Part shown: positions 34,084 through 43,473 of the stretch, piece by piece
Layout: each line of letters opens with the position of its first letter
Numbering within the stretch: position 1 is the first letter of the stretch
NCBI GenBank assembly: GCA_964482235.1
Contig: CAYZWU010000024.1
Location: forward strand, 10,235 to 74,234
DNA: 64,000 nt
Reading direction: 5' to 3'
Source of the DNA: CAYZWU01 sp964482235
Lineage (GTDB): Bacteria > Planctomycetota > B15-G4 > CAYZWU01
Program-made: the position numbers and the translations under genes
The notes under the pieces: model-generated
The model's database searches: none
Told to the model about the DNA's origin: nothing
Seen by the model: only the letters and a program-made list of their open reading frames with translations

Positions 34084-37000
34084 TATGAATCCTTTCTTTC
34101 ATTGTGCGGCGCTTCGAGCCGCGTGACGGGTTCCGAGTTCTCAGCAAACTCCCGTTCCATTTCCTCCGTGGCCCGGTCGGGACGAGCCGGCACGGAAGCC
34201 AGACGCTCGGCCGCCCGCCCGGCGAAGGTGCTGAACAGCGCCGGCCGCACGAGGAAGTCGAGCAGCGTGCTCGACACGAGGCCGCCGATGATCACCGTGG
34301 CCACGGGGTAGAGGATTTCGCGCCCCGGCTGGTTCGCCGCCAGGGCGAGAGGGATCAGGGCGATCCCGGAGGTCAACGCCGTCATCATCACCGGCACCAT
34401 CCGCTCCTGCCCGGCGCGGATGATCATGGCCGGGCTGAAGGGCTCGTTCTCCTCGCGCATCAGATGCAGGTAGTGGTCGATGAGGAGAATCCCGTTGCGC
34501 GACGCGATCCCGCTCAGCGAGATCAACCCCACCAGTGTGGCAACGGAAACGGGCTGCCCCGTCGCCACGACGAAGATCACGGCGCCGATGAAAGCCATGG
34601 GAATGCTCACCAGGACCTGGAGGCAGAGGTTGATCGACCCGAAGTGCAGGTAGAGAACGAGGAACATGATTACAAGCGACACGATGCTGAAGAGCATGAT
34701 CATGCGGCTCGCCTCCTGCTGCGCCTCGTACTGCCCGCCGATGCGGATCGAGTAGCCCGGCCGGCTGGCGAGCTTCTCGCGGATCGGTTCGAGCGCCCTC
34801 TCCACGTCGGCCACCACCTCGCCGAGAGACCGCCCTTCCACGTTGTGCTGCACCGAGATCCGGCGGACCACGTTCTCCCTGTTGATGTTGTTAGGCGTCT
34901 TGGCGAGGCTCACGTCGGCCACGTCGCCGAGCCTCAAGTGAACACCCTTCGCCGTGTGGAGATAGAGGTTCCGGATGCTCTCCAGGCTGTTCCTGTCGCT
35001 CTCCTCGAGCCGGATGATCATGGGGAAGACGAAGGAGCCCTTCTGCATCACCGAGAGCTTCTCCCCCTCGAGGGCCAGCTCCACCGTCTCGGCCACGTCG
35101 TCCACCGTGAGCCCGAACCGCGCGAGCCGATCGCGCCGCGGCTTCACGTTGACGTGGTCCACCAGCACCTGCGGCTCAGTGAAGAGATCGACCACGCCGG
35201 GGACGGGCCGCACCGCGTCCTCCACATCGCGCGCCAGGCGGCGAAGCACGTCGAGGTCGTCGCCGAAGACCTTGATCGCCACCTGGGCCTTCACGCCCGA
35301 GAGCATGTGGCTGAGAAGGTGGGCCAGCGGCTGCCCCACCTCGGTGATCACGCCGGGAAACTCCCTGGCCAGCAGCTCGCGGATCTCGGTGATCGTCTCC
35401 TCGCGCGTCCGGCCCGATTCGGGATCGAAGTTCACCACCGCGTGGGTGAAATTCACTCCGTGGACGTGCTCATCCCCTTCGGCGCGTCCCGTTCGGCGAC
35501 CCACGTGGAGCACGCCGTCCACCTCCATCAGAAGCTTGCCGAGCCGGCTCCCGAACCGGTCAGACGTCTCGAGGCTCGTCTCGGGCGGAAGGAAGAGGTT
35601 GATCTGGGCGACCCCCTCGTTGAAGGGGGGCAGGAACTGCGTCCCCTGCACGGAAAGAAGGAAGAGGCAGCCCGTCACGGCGGCAAGGAGCAGACCGAGC
35701 ACCACGTGGGGGCTCGATATGCTGAAGCGGATCATCCCGCCGACAACGCTCTTCAGGCGTGAAACGAGCCAGGTGTCCCTGCGCTCGGCCAGCTTCCCGC
35801 TTCGCGTGAGAAGGAAGTAGCAGAGAACGGGCGTCACGGTGATGGAAACGAGAAGCGAGGCCAGCACGCTGGTGATGTAGGCCACGCCGATCGGCGTGAA
35901 GAGGCGCCCTTCCATCCCCGACAGGAAGAAGAGCGGGATGTAGACCACGATCACCAGCAGGGTGCCGATGAGAATGGGGCGCCGCACCTCGCTCGAGGCG
36001 CGGAACACGGTGAGAAGGGCGGCAAGGGGCCGCGACCGTTTCGCGTTCTCCCGGAGGCGCCGGTAGACGTTCTCCACGTCCACGATGGCGTCGTCCACCA
36101 GGATCCCGATCGCCACGGCCAGCCCGCCCAGGGTCATGGTGTTGATCGACAGGCCGAAGGCGGCGAAGACGATGGCCGTGATCGCGATGGAGATTGGGAT
36201 GGTCATCACGGTGATCAGGGTGGTGCGGATGTTGAAGAGAAAGAGAAGGAGGATGATCAGCACGAGAATGGAGCCGATCCAGACCGCCTCGAACACGTTC
36301 TCGATGGCCCGGTGGATGAAGTCCGCCTGCTGGAAGATGTCGCTCACGATCTCGATGTCCTCCGGCAGGCCGAGCCGGATCGCATCGAGCTCCCTGTCGA
36401 TCGCCTCGGTGAGCTCGACGGTGTCCACATCGGGCTGCTTGAACACGGCCAGAATGACACCCGGCTCGCCGTTGATCCCCGCCTCGCCGGTGCGGATCGC
36501 CGCCGGCCCGAACTCCACGCGGGCCACGTCGCGGAGGCGGACGGGGCGCAGAGGATCGGGCTTGACCACGGCGTCGGCCAGCTCATCCCTCTCGACGAGC
36601 AGGCCGGTCACCGTGATCAGCGGCGCCTTGTGCCCGATCTCCAGGAAGCCGCCCGACACGTTGAGGTTCGACTCCTTGATCGCCTCGGCAACCTCCTCGA
36701 GGGTGACCTCGAAGGAGCGCAGCTTCTCCGCGTCGACGATCGCCTGGAGCTGACGCGGCGATCCTCCGGCCGCCACCACCTTCGCCACTCCGGGGATCGA
36801 CATAAGCCTGTACTTGATCTGGTAGTCCGAGAGGCTCCTGATCTCGTCGGGGTGGGTCGATCCGCTCCGGGATCGCACGCCGATCAGCTGGATCTGCCCC
36901 ATGATGCTGGTGATGGGAGCCATCCGGGGATCTACGTCCGGTGGAAGCTTGGACCTGGCCAGCTGCAGCTTCTCCTGGACGATCTGGCGGTTGCGGTAGA

Positions 37001-37307
37001 TGTCCGTTCCCCAGTCGAACTCCACGAAGATCATGGAGAGCCCCATCCCCGACGCCGAGCGCACGCGCACCACGTCGGTGGCGCCGTTGAGCACGAGCTC
37101 CAGGGGGAAGGTGACGAGGCGCTCGATGTCCTCGGGCGTCATGGAGTGCGACTCGGCCAGGACGGTGACGATGGGGCGGTTGAGGTCGGGCAGCACGTCG
37201 ATCGGCATCCGGTTGGCCTGCCACGCCCCGAGGGCGGCCACCACGAGGGTTGCCGCCACTATGGTGATCCTGTTCTGCAAGGCGAAGGCGATGATTCTGT
37301 TCAGCAT
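34083..37307 (-). CDS. cusA: Heavy-metal RND efflux pump, CusA/CzcA family
   Basis: A 1074-aa inner-membrane proton/metal antiporter with the duplicated RND plan: N-terminal helix, large periplasmic loops after TM1 and TM7, and blocks of six helices (about 335-540 and 880-1040). The TM4 signature reads AIGILVDDAIVDVENVYRRL. It keeps the Asp and Glu that align with D408 and E415 of CzcA but has Ala at the D402 position, as in CusA. A copper/silver substrate is therefore a reasonable guess, not proof. Genes for the outer-membrane channel and adaptor lie immediately upstream. The stop overlaps the next start by one base. Confidence 0.88.
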   Translation of the reverse strand: MLNRIIAFALQNRITIVAATLVVAALGAWQANRMPIDVLPDLNRPIVTVLAESHSMTPEDIERLVTFPLELVLNGATDVVRVRSASGMGLSMIFVEFDWGTDIYRNRQIVQEKLQLARSKLPPDVDPRMAPITSIMGQIQLIGVRSRSGSTHPDEIRSLSDYQIKYRLMSIPGVAKVVAAGGSPRQLQAIVDAEKLRSFEVTLEEVAEAIKESNLNVSGGFLEIGHKAPLITVTGLLVERDELADAVVKPDPLRPVRLRDVARVEFGPAAIRTGEAGINGEPGVILAVFKQPDVDTVELTEAIDRELDAIRLGLPEDIEIVSDIFQQADFIHRAIENVFEAVWIGSILVLIILLLFLFNIRTTLITVMTIPISIAITAIVFAAFGLSINTMTLGGLAVAIGILVDDAIVDVENVYRRLRENAKRSRPLAALLTVFRASSEVRRPILIGTLLVIVVYIPLFFLSGMEGRLFTPIGVAYITSVLASLLVSITVTPVLCYFLLTRSGKLAERRDTWLVSRLKSVVGGMIRFSISSPHVVLGLLLAAVTGCLFLLSVQGTQFLPPFNEGVAQINLFLPPETSLETSDRFGSRLGKLLMEVDGVLHVGRRTGRAEGDEHVHGVNFTHAVVNFDPESGRTREETITEIRELLAREFPGVITEVGQPLAHLLSHMLSGVKAQVAIKVFGDDLDVLRRLARDVEDAVRPVPGVVDLFTEPQVLVDHVNVKPRRDRLARFGLTVDDVAETVELALEGEKLSVMQKGSFVFPMIIRLEESDRNSLESIRNLYLHTAKGVHLRLGDVADVSLAKTPNNINRENVVRRISVQHNVEGRSLGEVVADVERALEPIREKLASRPGYSIRIGGQYEAQQEASRMIMLFSIVSLVIMFLVLYLHFGSINLCLQVLVSIPMAFIGAVIFVVATGQPVSVATLVGLISLSGIASRNGILLIDHYLHLMREENEPFSPAMIIRAGQERMVPVMMTALTSGIALIPLALAANQPGREILYPVATVIIGGLVSSTLLDFLVRPALFSTFAGRAAERLASVPARPDRATEEMEREFAENSEPVTRLEAPHNERKDS

Positions 37308-37320
37308 CGTTTATATCCTG

Positions 37321-38961
37321 TCAATGAGCGTGGCCGTGACCTCCCGTGGGATCGCTGCCGCCGCTATCGAGAGCCAGGCTGAGAGCCAGGGCGCCGTGGG
37401 TCACGATCGGATTGCCGGGAAAGATGTCCGATGACGCTGGGAGCACCACGACCTCGTGATCGTGGTAGAGGATCTCCACGGGGATCTTCCGGAAGCTGTC
37501 GCCGCTCTTGAGGAACAGAACCTTGTCCGGTCCGTCGTCGACCACCGCGTTGCCAGGAAAGACGTAGACCTTGTCGTATTGAAGCGTGGGAACGAGCAGC
37601 TCGTATCTCTGTCCTTCCCTGAGGCTCCAGGTCCGGAAGGTCCGTCCCGACCCGTCCTCGCTCGAGAAGAGCGGCGTGTTGTCGAAGGTGACGTAGGCCG
37701 CTGTCCCGCTCTCCGTCTCGGAGTGGAAGACCCGCCTGATCGCCAGGCCCGACAGGATCGGCGAGGCGTCGGGGATGATCGGTCTCGCGTCCATCGTCAC
37801 TTTGGCCTGCATCGCGTCCAGGACGGTCTTCGTCTCGCCCTGGGTCGGCTCGGCGCGAAGATGGAGGCAGCGGGGGTTGTCGAGGCAGAGCAGCTCCTCT
37901 CCCTCTTCCACCCACTGGCCCGGCCGGACCAGGATCTCCCTCACGTCCCAGTCTGCCGCCGTCTCGGGAGCCCGGATCCGCATCACCGGATCGAGCGCGC
38001 CGAGCTCGTGCAGCTCGCGGATGTTCGCCAGGGAGTGACCCCTCTGCAGAAGGCCGCCGATCTCGAGAAAGCGCAGGCCCGCCTTCTCGTCCGAGGCGAG
38101 CCATTCCTGGAGGGAGCGGTCGGCCAGGTCGCCGGCCGTCAGCTCGGCAATCGTGGCGACGGCCCAGCACGACTTGCGGACCTTTTCGGGAAGCGCGGCG
38201 TGGATCTCGCGGGCCAGGGGGGACCAGAAGCCGTTGTGCTGGAGCGCGCCGAGCCAGACCTCGCTGTCCACGGGGGGAACGTTGCCGTGCGCGACCTCGC
38301 GCATCTGATCGACATCGAGGCCGTGCCTTTCGAGCTCGTGCTCCACGATGGAGAGCTCCCGCTCCGCCTTTATCAGTTCGTACCGGAGCTGGATGATCTC
38401 CTTCTGCGGCAGGATCGGGATCGTCTCCTCGCTGCCGGAGAACTCGTCGAGACGCTTCAGCTCGCTCTTCAGGATCTCCACCGACATGGTGGCCCGCTGG
38501 AGGCTGGCCAGGGTCTCGTGGAGGTTCTCGCTCACCGGCTTGAGCACATCGCCCGTCAGCTCGAGGGTGGCTCGCGGCAAGGGCGCGCGGACCAGGGTGA
38601 CGAGGATCTCGCCGCTCTCGACCATGGCGCCGAAGGCCGTCTCCACGCTCCGAACCCGGCCGGCTGAAGGAGCGTAGACGCCCTGCCTGGCACCGGGCGA
38701 GGGAGCCACGATGGCTGAGACGGAGTGATGGCGGCTGTATGAGGTGAGCTTGGCCGGAGCGACCCTCACCCCCATGTTCTTCAGCGTCGTTTCCGAAAGG
38801 GCAGGCGCGTGGGCGCCGGCGGAGGTGTCCGCGGCATCCTGTGGCGCGGCCCCGTGATCGCTGCCGCCTCCCGTGTGGGAGGCGCCGTACCAGCCGCAGA
38901 CGAGGCCGATGGCCGTGAACAGGACGCTCAGTATCAGAAAAAGGACAACCTTTGTTTTCAT
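37321..38961 (-). CDS. cusB: RND efflux periplasmic adaptor, CusB/CzcB-like
   Basis: A 546-aa membrane-fusion protein with an N-terminal membrane anchor (residues 5-26) and a His-containing linker. The barrel-sandwich start is GVYAPSAGRVRSVETAFGAMVESGEILVTL, a long helical hairpin follows (about residues 135-300), and VREILVRPGQWVEEGEELL is the second lipoyl half. The protein ends in GHGHAH, a likely metal-binding tail. It overlaps the OEP gene stop by 4 nt (ATGA) and precedes the pump by 13 nt, so the three are translationally linked. Confidence 0.87.
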   Translation of the reverse strand: MKTKVVLFLILSVLFTAIGLVCGWYGASHTGGGSDHGAAPQDAADTSAGAHAPALSETTLKNMGVRVAPAKLTSYSRHHSVSAIVAPSPGARQGVYAPSAGRVRSVETAFGAMVESGEILVTLVRAPLPRATLELTGDVLKPVSENLHETLASLQRATMSVEILKSELKRLDEFSGSEETIPILPQKEIIQLRYELIKAERELSIVEHELERHGLDVDQMREVAHGNVPPVDSEVWLGALQHNGFWSPLAREIHAALPEKVRKSCWAVATIAELTAGDLADRSLQEWLASDEKAGLRFLEIGGLLQRGHSLANIRELHELGALDPVMRIRAPETAADWDVREILVRPGQWVEEGEELLCLDNPRCLHLRAEPTQGETKTVLDAMQAKVTMDARPIIPDASPILSGLAIRRVFHSETESGTAAYVTFDNTPLFSSEDGSGRTFRTWSLREGQRYELLVPTLQYDKVYVFPGNAVVDDGPDKVLFLKSGDSFRKIPVEILYHDHEVVVLPASSDIFPGNPIVTHGALALSLALDSGGSDPTGGHGHAH

Positions 38962-40355
38962 TGCTCCCTCCCCTCCCGGATTTCATCCGGAGGATCGATT
39001 CCTTCCGCCTCCCCGGGGAAGAGGGCGAGCGGGGTTCCCATTGTTCTTTCCATGTTGCAGAGCGTCATCCGGATCTCCTTCTCGCTCTCTAGGACGTCGA
39101 TCAGGGCGGCGCGCAGGGTGCGCTCCACCTCGAGGTACTTGAGCGAATCGATGGCGCCGGCCCTGATCGATCGGAGCGCCAAGTCGAGGTTGCGCTGCGA
39201 TGTGGGCAGGATCGTGTCGCGGAGGAAGCCGTGCTTCTCCATCGCGATGGCGTGCTGCCTGAACAGCGCCTCCAGGTCGGCCAGCGCCCTGTTCAGCGCG
39301 GCTTCGTAGGCCGCGCGGATCTTCTCCCGTTCCTGCTCGGCAAACACGATCGCCTGCCGGTTCCGGTCGAACAGGGGGAGGGCGATGCCGAGGGTGAGCC
39401 CCCAGACCCTGCGGGTTTCGCCGGGATCGCCCTCGTAGGAGGCGCCGATCTCCAGGTCGGGGTACTGCTTCTCTATCTCCAGGCGGAGCTGTCTCTCGGC
39501 CACCTCGTAGTTGGCGCGGAGCTCCGCGAGGCCTGTGTGGTTGGCAACAAGGATCTCCTTGGCCTCAACGAGGCCGGGGATCGGCGAATCGAGGGGCGGC
39601 AGCGCGTCGCAGAGGAACTTGGCGAAATGCCGGGAGTGGATGCCGATGAGCCGCGAGAGGCATCCCTCGATCGCCACCTGCCGCGATCTCGTTTCCAGGA
39701 TCGCCGCCTCCCTTCCCGCGGTCTCCAGCTCCATCAGGCCGAGGTCGAGGCCCGAGGCGGTGCCCGCCTTGACCAGCTTCTGCAGGAGGTCGAGGGATCG
39801 GCGCGTCGACTCCTTGATCTCCTTTTCGATATCCAGACGGCGGTTCAGCAGGACCCACTCGATGTAGAGGCCGCGCAGCTCGATGTACTGCCTGCGGTGC
39901 TTTGCCGCGAACCGGACCCTCGCCGCCTCGGCTTCCGCCGCGTTCACGTCGTCCTGGAAGGAGAGCCTCCGGCTCAAGGGGATGGCGAATCCGAACTCCA
40001 CGAGAGGCTTGAACCGGTGCGACGATCCGCCGTCGCCGAGATTCGATCCCACGAGGGGCCCGGCGGCCAGGGAGGGATTGGGGAGAGGTGTCTTCAGGTC
40101 GGCGACGGCGCGCGACTGCCGGTATTCGGCCCGCACCTCCAGAAGAGCGGGGCTCTTCCGGCTCATCCAGGCCGCTGCATCGGGAAAGCCGTGGCCGGGC
40201 TCCGGTTGCTCCTCCCTGTCGGCGAGGAGGAGATCGCGGGATTGTTCGACCTCCTTCAGGATCTCCGTCGAGTCGAGCGGCCTGGCCTCGTAGGTCCGGC
40301 ATCCGGCCAGAAGGAGAGCCGATAGGAACAGAAGTGCTATTCGGTCTAGAACCAT
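38958..40355 (-). CDS. cusC: Outer-membrane efflux lipoprotein, CusC/TolC family
   Basis: A 465-aa outer-membrane channel subunit. It has a lipoprotein signal (LLFLSALLLAGC) and the two alpha-helical OEP repeats, beginning near KSPALLEVRAEYRQS and NHTGLAELRANYEVAE. PLFDRNRQAIVFAEQ is a typical conserved motif of the CzcC/CusC group. It is the second gene of the operon and overlaps the adaptor start. Confidence 0.87.
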   Translation of the reverse strand: MVLDRIALLFLSALLLAGCRTYEARPLDSTEILKEVEQSRDLLLADREEQPEPGHGFPDAAAWMSRKSPALLEVRAEYRQSRAVADLKTPLPNPSLAAGPLVGSNLGDGGSSHRFKPLVEFGFAIPLSRRLSFQDDVNAAEAEAARVRFAAKHRRQYIELRGLYIEWVLLNRRLDIEKEIKESTRRSLDLLQKLVKAGTASGLDLGLMELETAGREAAILETRSRQVAIEGCLSRLIGIHSRHFAKFLCDALPPLDSPIPGLVEAKEILVANHTGLAELRANYEVAERQLRLEIEKQYPDLEIGASYEGDPGETRRVWGLTLGIALPLFDRNRQAIVFAEQEREKIRAAYEAALNRALADLEALFRQHAIAMEKHGFLRDTILPTSQRNLDLALRSIRAGAIDSLKYLEVERTLRAALIDVLESEKEIRMTLCNMERTMGTPLALFPGEAEGIDPPDEIREGREQ

Positions 40356-40458
40356 TCATACCCCCATGATCGCATGTTCGGGAAAGGCTCTGATCCATGC
40401 CAAACCTGAGAATCAGGGAGCGCAGGGATCAAGCCGGGAGCAGGGATCGGAGTATGGC

Positions 40459-40902
40459 CTAGATCAGAAGCTGGGAGTGCAGGATGAAGGTTGGTATGCC
40501 GGCCGCGGGCGGACTCGAGCTGCCTTGCCGCTGGAGGAGAAGACTGCGACCTGGCGGCCCGGTCTGTTCTCCCGTTGCCGGGAAGGGATCGGCGCCTGTT
40601 TCGAAAACGGAAGAGGCTTTCTTCTTCAGCGAGCCATTTCCTTCCGCAGGCTCCGCATCGATGCAGAGGAGCGCCAGGGAGGAAACGCAGCAATGGATGT
40701 CGACAGGGCCGTGCTCCTCGTCGCAGCCGTGGTGCCCGACTGGAACGCAGCCACCGTTCTCGCAGCAGCTGTCGCCTTCGTCATGGCCGGGCGTGAGCTC
40801 GTGGATTATCTGCGTCAACAGGCAGGGAGAGCAGATCCGGCCGTATCCGGTGAGGCAGAATCCCAGGAAGGGGAGGCACAGAATCACGCAGACGATCTTC
40901 AT
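40459..40902 (-). CDS. Small exported Cys/His-rich protein, first gene of metal-efflux operon
   Basis: A 147-aa protein with a signal peptide (MKIVCVILCLPFLGFCLTGYG). The mature first half is full of thiols and imidazoles: CSPC, HDEGDSCCENGGC, HHGCDEEHGP and IHCCVSSLALLC. The second half is low-complexity and proline/serine-rich. It leads the operon with 103 nt before the channel gene, as small periplasmic metallochaperones do in other cus or czc loci. No homologue is recognised by name. There is no Shine-Dalgarno, and the -10-like box sits only 6 nt before the ATG. Confidence 0.68.
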   Translation of the reverse strand: MKIVCVILCLPFLGFCLTGYGRICSPCLLTQIIHELTPGHDEGDSCCENGGCVPVGHHGCDEEHGPVDIHCCVSSLALLCIDAEPAEGNGSLKKKASSVFETGADPFPATGEQTGPPGRSLLLQRQGSSSPPAAGIPTFILHSQLLI

Positions 40903-40908
40903 GCAATA

Positions 40909-40936
40909 AGAATAGTCAATGATTTCAAGAATGCAA
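40909..40936 (-). promoter_or_regulatory. Possible promoter of the metal-efflux operon
   Basis: Minus strand TTGCAT (40936-40931), 16-nt spacer, TATTCT (40914-40909). Transcription would start at or next to the A of the ATG at 40902, implying a leaderless message. Confidence 0.35.
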
Positions 40937-40948
40937 GGCCCTGTAAAG

Positions 40949-40986
40949 CGTTCTCCCCCAGGGTGATGGGCGCCTGGGGGAGAACG
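40949..40986. terminator. 14-bp GC-rich hairpin upstream of the metal-efflux operon
   Basis: Perfect inverted repeat CGTTCTCCCCCAGG (40949-40962) with its complement at 40973-40986. There is no T-tract, so it could be a factor-assisted terminator for the gene at 41027 or an operator for the efflux operon. Confidence 0.45.
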
Positions 40987-41026
40987 GATGGAGCATCGAC
41001 GCCAGTGAAAAACCAGGGCTGATCCA

Positions 41027-42121
41027 TTATTTCTGCCTGAGAATCTTGATCTTGTAGAGCCCGCCGGAGCTGGGATCGCCGCTGTGGGCCGCAGCCAGGA
41101 GCCAGCCCGGCCGCTCCGGATTGATTGCCAGATCGATGACCGTCAGGTGATCGAGGCCCGTGTCGTTCAAGGCCTGCCAGGTGGCGCCCCTGTCGAGGGA
41201 GTAGTAGACGCCTTCATCCTGAACGCCGGCGAACATCACGTCCGCGTTGGATGGGTGGTGGATGATCGCGTGGATCGTCGTCCCGGGAAGGCCGGTGCCG
41301 TAGAGGAACCAGACCGGCTTGCGGCTCTTGGCTTCAGGCTTCACGTAGATGTCCGGTCCCGACGCGGCGAGGACGCGGTCCGGGATCTCCGGGTCGGCGA
41401 GCACGGGAAGCGCCGGTCCGGGCAGGCCGCCTCCGTAGGAGTAGGCGCTCTGTCCCATGTCGGGGCTCACGTAGATGTAATGGAGCCCGGAGCCCATGTA
41501 GAGCTTCGCCGGAACGGACTGGTCGAATGAAAGGTTGAAAAGACCAGACCCGTAGTGGATCACCAGCTCCGTGTCCCAGGTCATGGTGCTCCAATCGTAG
41601 CGGAAGAGGCTTCCGAAAAACTCGGTGGCAAAGGCGTACGACCCGTCGGGCGAGTTGACCACCATCTTCGAGCTGGTGGGCATGGTGTATCCGCTGTGCC
41701 GCTGCCAGCTCGCGCCTCCGTTCGTGGAGTAGTACGAACCGGACATGGTGACGGCCAGCCCTTCCTGCGCGTTGGAAGGATTGAAGATCACGTCAGTGAT
41801 CCAGAAACTCGGGATGGTGTTGTCGATGAAGAAGTCGTTGTACTCCCGGCTCCAGGTATTGCCGTGGTCGCCGCTGTCCAGGAGCCCCTCGGTAACGGTG
41901 CCCAGCAGGATGCGGTCCGGGCTGCCGGGCTGGAAGGAGATCTGCATCGGCGAGGTGTTCTGCAGCCAGACGGGGGAGATGTCCGTCCAGCCTTTCTCCT
42001 GCCCCAGGGTGTCGCCGGCCGCTCCGCCGAGGGAGGGATTCACGCCCTGCGCCTGAGTTACAGCGCCACAAAGAATTATCATGAAAAGGGTTACGAGGAA
42101 GATTCGGGGTGAATGTTGCAT
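41027..42121 (-). CDS. Secreted BNR/sialidase-type repeat protein
   Basis: A 364-aa exported protein. The ATG at 42121 has GGAG 8 nt upstream and opens a signal peptide (MQHSPRIFLVTLFMIILCG); the 408-aa ORF is overextended. It contains Asp-box/BNR-like loops typical of VPS10-type or photosystem-stability-factor propellers: SGDHGNTWSREYN, YYSTNGGASWQRHSG, YVSPDMGQSAYSYG, YYSLDRGATWQALND. Catalytic residues of true sialidases were not found. It probably forms a beta-propeller on the cell surface or in the periplasm; role unknown. Confidence 0.78.
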   Translation of the reverse strand: MQHSPRIFLVTLFMIILCGAVTQAQGVNPSLGGAAGDTLGQEKGWTDISPVWLQNTSPMQISFQPGSPDRILLGTVTEGLLDSGDHGNTWSREYNDFFIDNTIPSFWITDVIFNPSNAQEGLAVTMSGSYYSTNGGASWQRHSGYTMPTSSKMVVNSPDGSYAFATEFFGSLFRYDWSTMTWDTELVIHYGSGLFNLSFDQSVPAKLYMGSGLHYIYVSPDMGQSAYSYGGGLPGPALPVLADPEIPDRVLAASGPDIYVKPEAKSRKPVWFLYGTGLPGTTIHAIIHHPSNADVMFAGVQDEGVYYSLDRGATWQALNDTGLDHLTVIDLAINPERPGWLLAAAHSGDPSSGGLYKIKILRQK

Positions 42122-42224
42122 TGTCGTACTCCGGTCTAAAGCGTAAGAGGATTTATTCTCGGTGCCGTTCACCGGAGCATTCGTTTTTTCGCTGCTTGTT
42201 CCCTCATCATTGAGCAGGAATTCT

Positions 42225-43355
42225 TTATTTTTGAGCCGGGTATTGGTCATCATCGGAATCGACCAGTCGGTAACTCGTACTTCTTCCGCCGCCCACGTTC
42301 TTGATCAGAAGTCCGCGGTCCATGAGCTCGCGGATGTCGCGCAATGCCGTGTCCGTCGAGCATTTGGCAAGCTTGGCGTACTTGGACGAGTTGAGATGAC
42401 CCTTCCAGTCGTCGAGCATCCGGTTGATGACCTTTCGCTGACGTTCGTTGACAGGCTTGGTGTTGATGAACTGCCAGATCCGTGCCTTTCTGAGCACCGA
42501 GTCGAGCATTGTGCCGGCGGCCTCGATCGCGCGGTCTAGACATCCCAGAAACCATTCCAGCCATGACGTGATGTCAAGGGAGGCTCGCTGGGCGGATTCG
42601 AGCTGAGCGTAGTATTCTTTCCGCTCCGCCTCGATACGCGATGACATGCTGTAGAAGCGCTCTTTTGCTCCATCCGCCCGGGAAAGCGCCATGTCGGCAA
42701 TCGCCCGCGCGATCCGTCCGTTGCCGTCCGAGAACGGATGGATCGTGACGAACCACAGGTGCGCCACGGCGGCCTTGAGAACAGGATCGATTTCTGCAGG
42801 CCCGTTGAACCAGTCGAGGAACCGGTCCATCTCATCTTCGAGCCGCTCTGCAGCCGGCGCCTGGAAATGTACCCGTTCCTTCCCCATGGGACCGGAGACG
42901 ACCTGCATCGCGCCGCCTTTGTCGTCGCGCCATGCACCGACTGTAATCTTGAACATGCCGCTTCTGCCCGTTGGAAAGAGTGCCGCATGCCAGTCGAGGA
43001 GCCGCTCGGCTGTCAGGGGCTTGTCGAAGTTTCGTGTGGCGTCGAGCATCATCTCCACGATGCCTTCGACTTCCCGCCCTGGTTTGGGAAGGCCGGCGGC
43101 ATCGAGACCAAGCCTGCGCGCAAGCGATGAGCGGACCTCGTCGGCATCGAGGTTTTCTCCCTCGATGGCTGACGACTTCACGACGTCATTGGTCAGTGAG
43201 GTCAGGTTCGCCTCGGTGCGCAGATCGAAGCCCATGGCCTCCATCTTTCCGAGGTGTCTGCCCTGCTTGTGGCGTACCTCGGCCAGAGCCTTGGTCAAGA
43301 CCTGCGTATCCCAGGTGAATTCCGGCCATCCCTCTCGCTCGTGAATATAGGGCAT
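42225..43355 (-). CDS. Fic-domain protein with N-terminal inhibitory motif and C-terminal winged helix
   Basis: A 376-aa Fic protein. The catalytic motif HPFSDGNGRIAR (residues 206-217) is complete, so it should transfer AMP from ATP to a hydroxyl of a target protein. The inhibitory helix motif S61-x-x-x-E65-G66 precedes it, making this a class II Fic that is self-inhibited. The C-terminal 70 residues (NERQRKVINRMLDDWKGHL, KCSTDTALRDIRELMDRG) form a winged-helix DNA-binding domain, and the promoter holds three matching half-sites, so autoregulation is likely. The start at 43355 has AAGGA 10 nt upstream; a longer ORF to 43406 would overlap the -35 box. Confidence 0.88.
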   Translation of the reverse strand: MPYIHEREGWPEFTWDTQVLTKALAEVRHKQGRHLGKMEAMGFDLRTEANLTSLTNDVVKSSAIEGENLDADEVRSSLARRLGLDAAGLPKPGREVEGIVEMMLDATRNFDKPLTAERLLDWHAALFPTGRSGMFKITVGAWRDDKGGAMQVVSGPMGKERVHFQAPAAERLEDEMDRFLDWFNGPAEIDPVLKAAVAHLWFVTIHPFSDGNGRIARAIADMALSRADGAKERFYSMSSRIEAERKEYYAQLESAQRASLDITSWLEWFLGCLDRAIEAAGTMLDSVLRKARIWQFINTKPVNERQRKVINRMLDDWKGHLNSSKYAKLAKCSTDTALRDIRELMDRGLLIKNVGGGRSTSYRLVDSDDDQYPAQK

Positions 43356-43370
43356 ATTTATCGCATCCTT

Positions 43371-43434
43371 TGCGGTGATAATATCCAGAATTCCCCGCAA
43401 AGTCAATTATTCACCGTAGATATTGCGGCGAATA
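43371..43434 (-). promoter_or_regulatory. Fic promoter with three operator half-sites
   Basis: Minus strand TTGACT (43406-43401), 17-nt spacer and TATTAT (43383-43378), a strong sigma-70 match. CGGTGATAATA overlaps the -10; CGGTGAATA (43416-43408, minus) and CGGCGAATA (43426-43434, plus) form an inverted pair just upstream of the -35. Confidence 0.65.
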
Positions 43435-43473
43435 TATCAGTGGCGCCTCGTGGAGCTGAGACGGCGGTATCAA

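Noticed and set aside
34104..35762. 552-codon frame opposite the RND pump gene
   Set aside because: Antisense artefact of GC-rich codons; the opposite strand encodes a complete RND pump with all family motifs.
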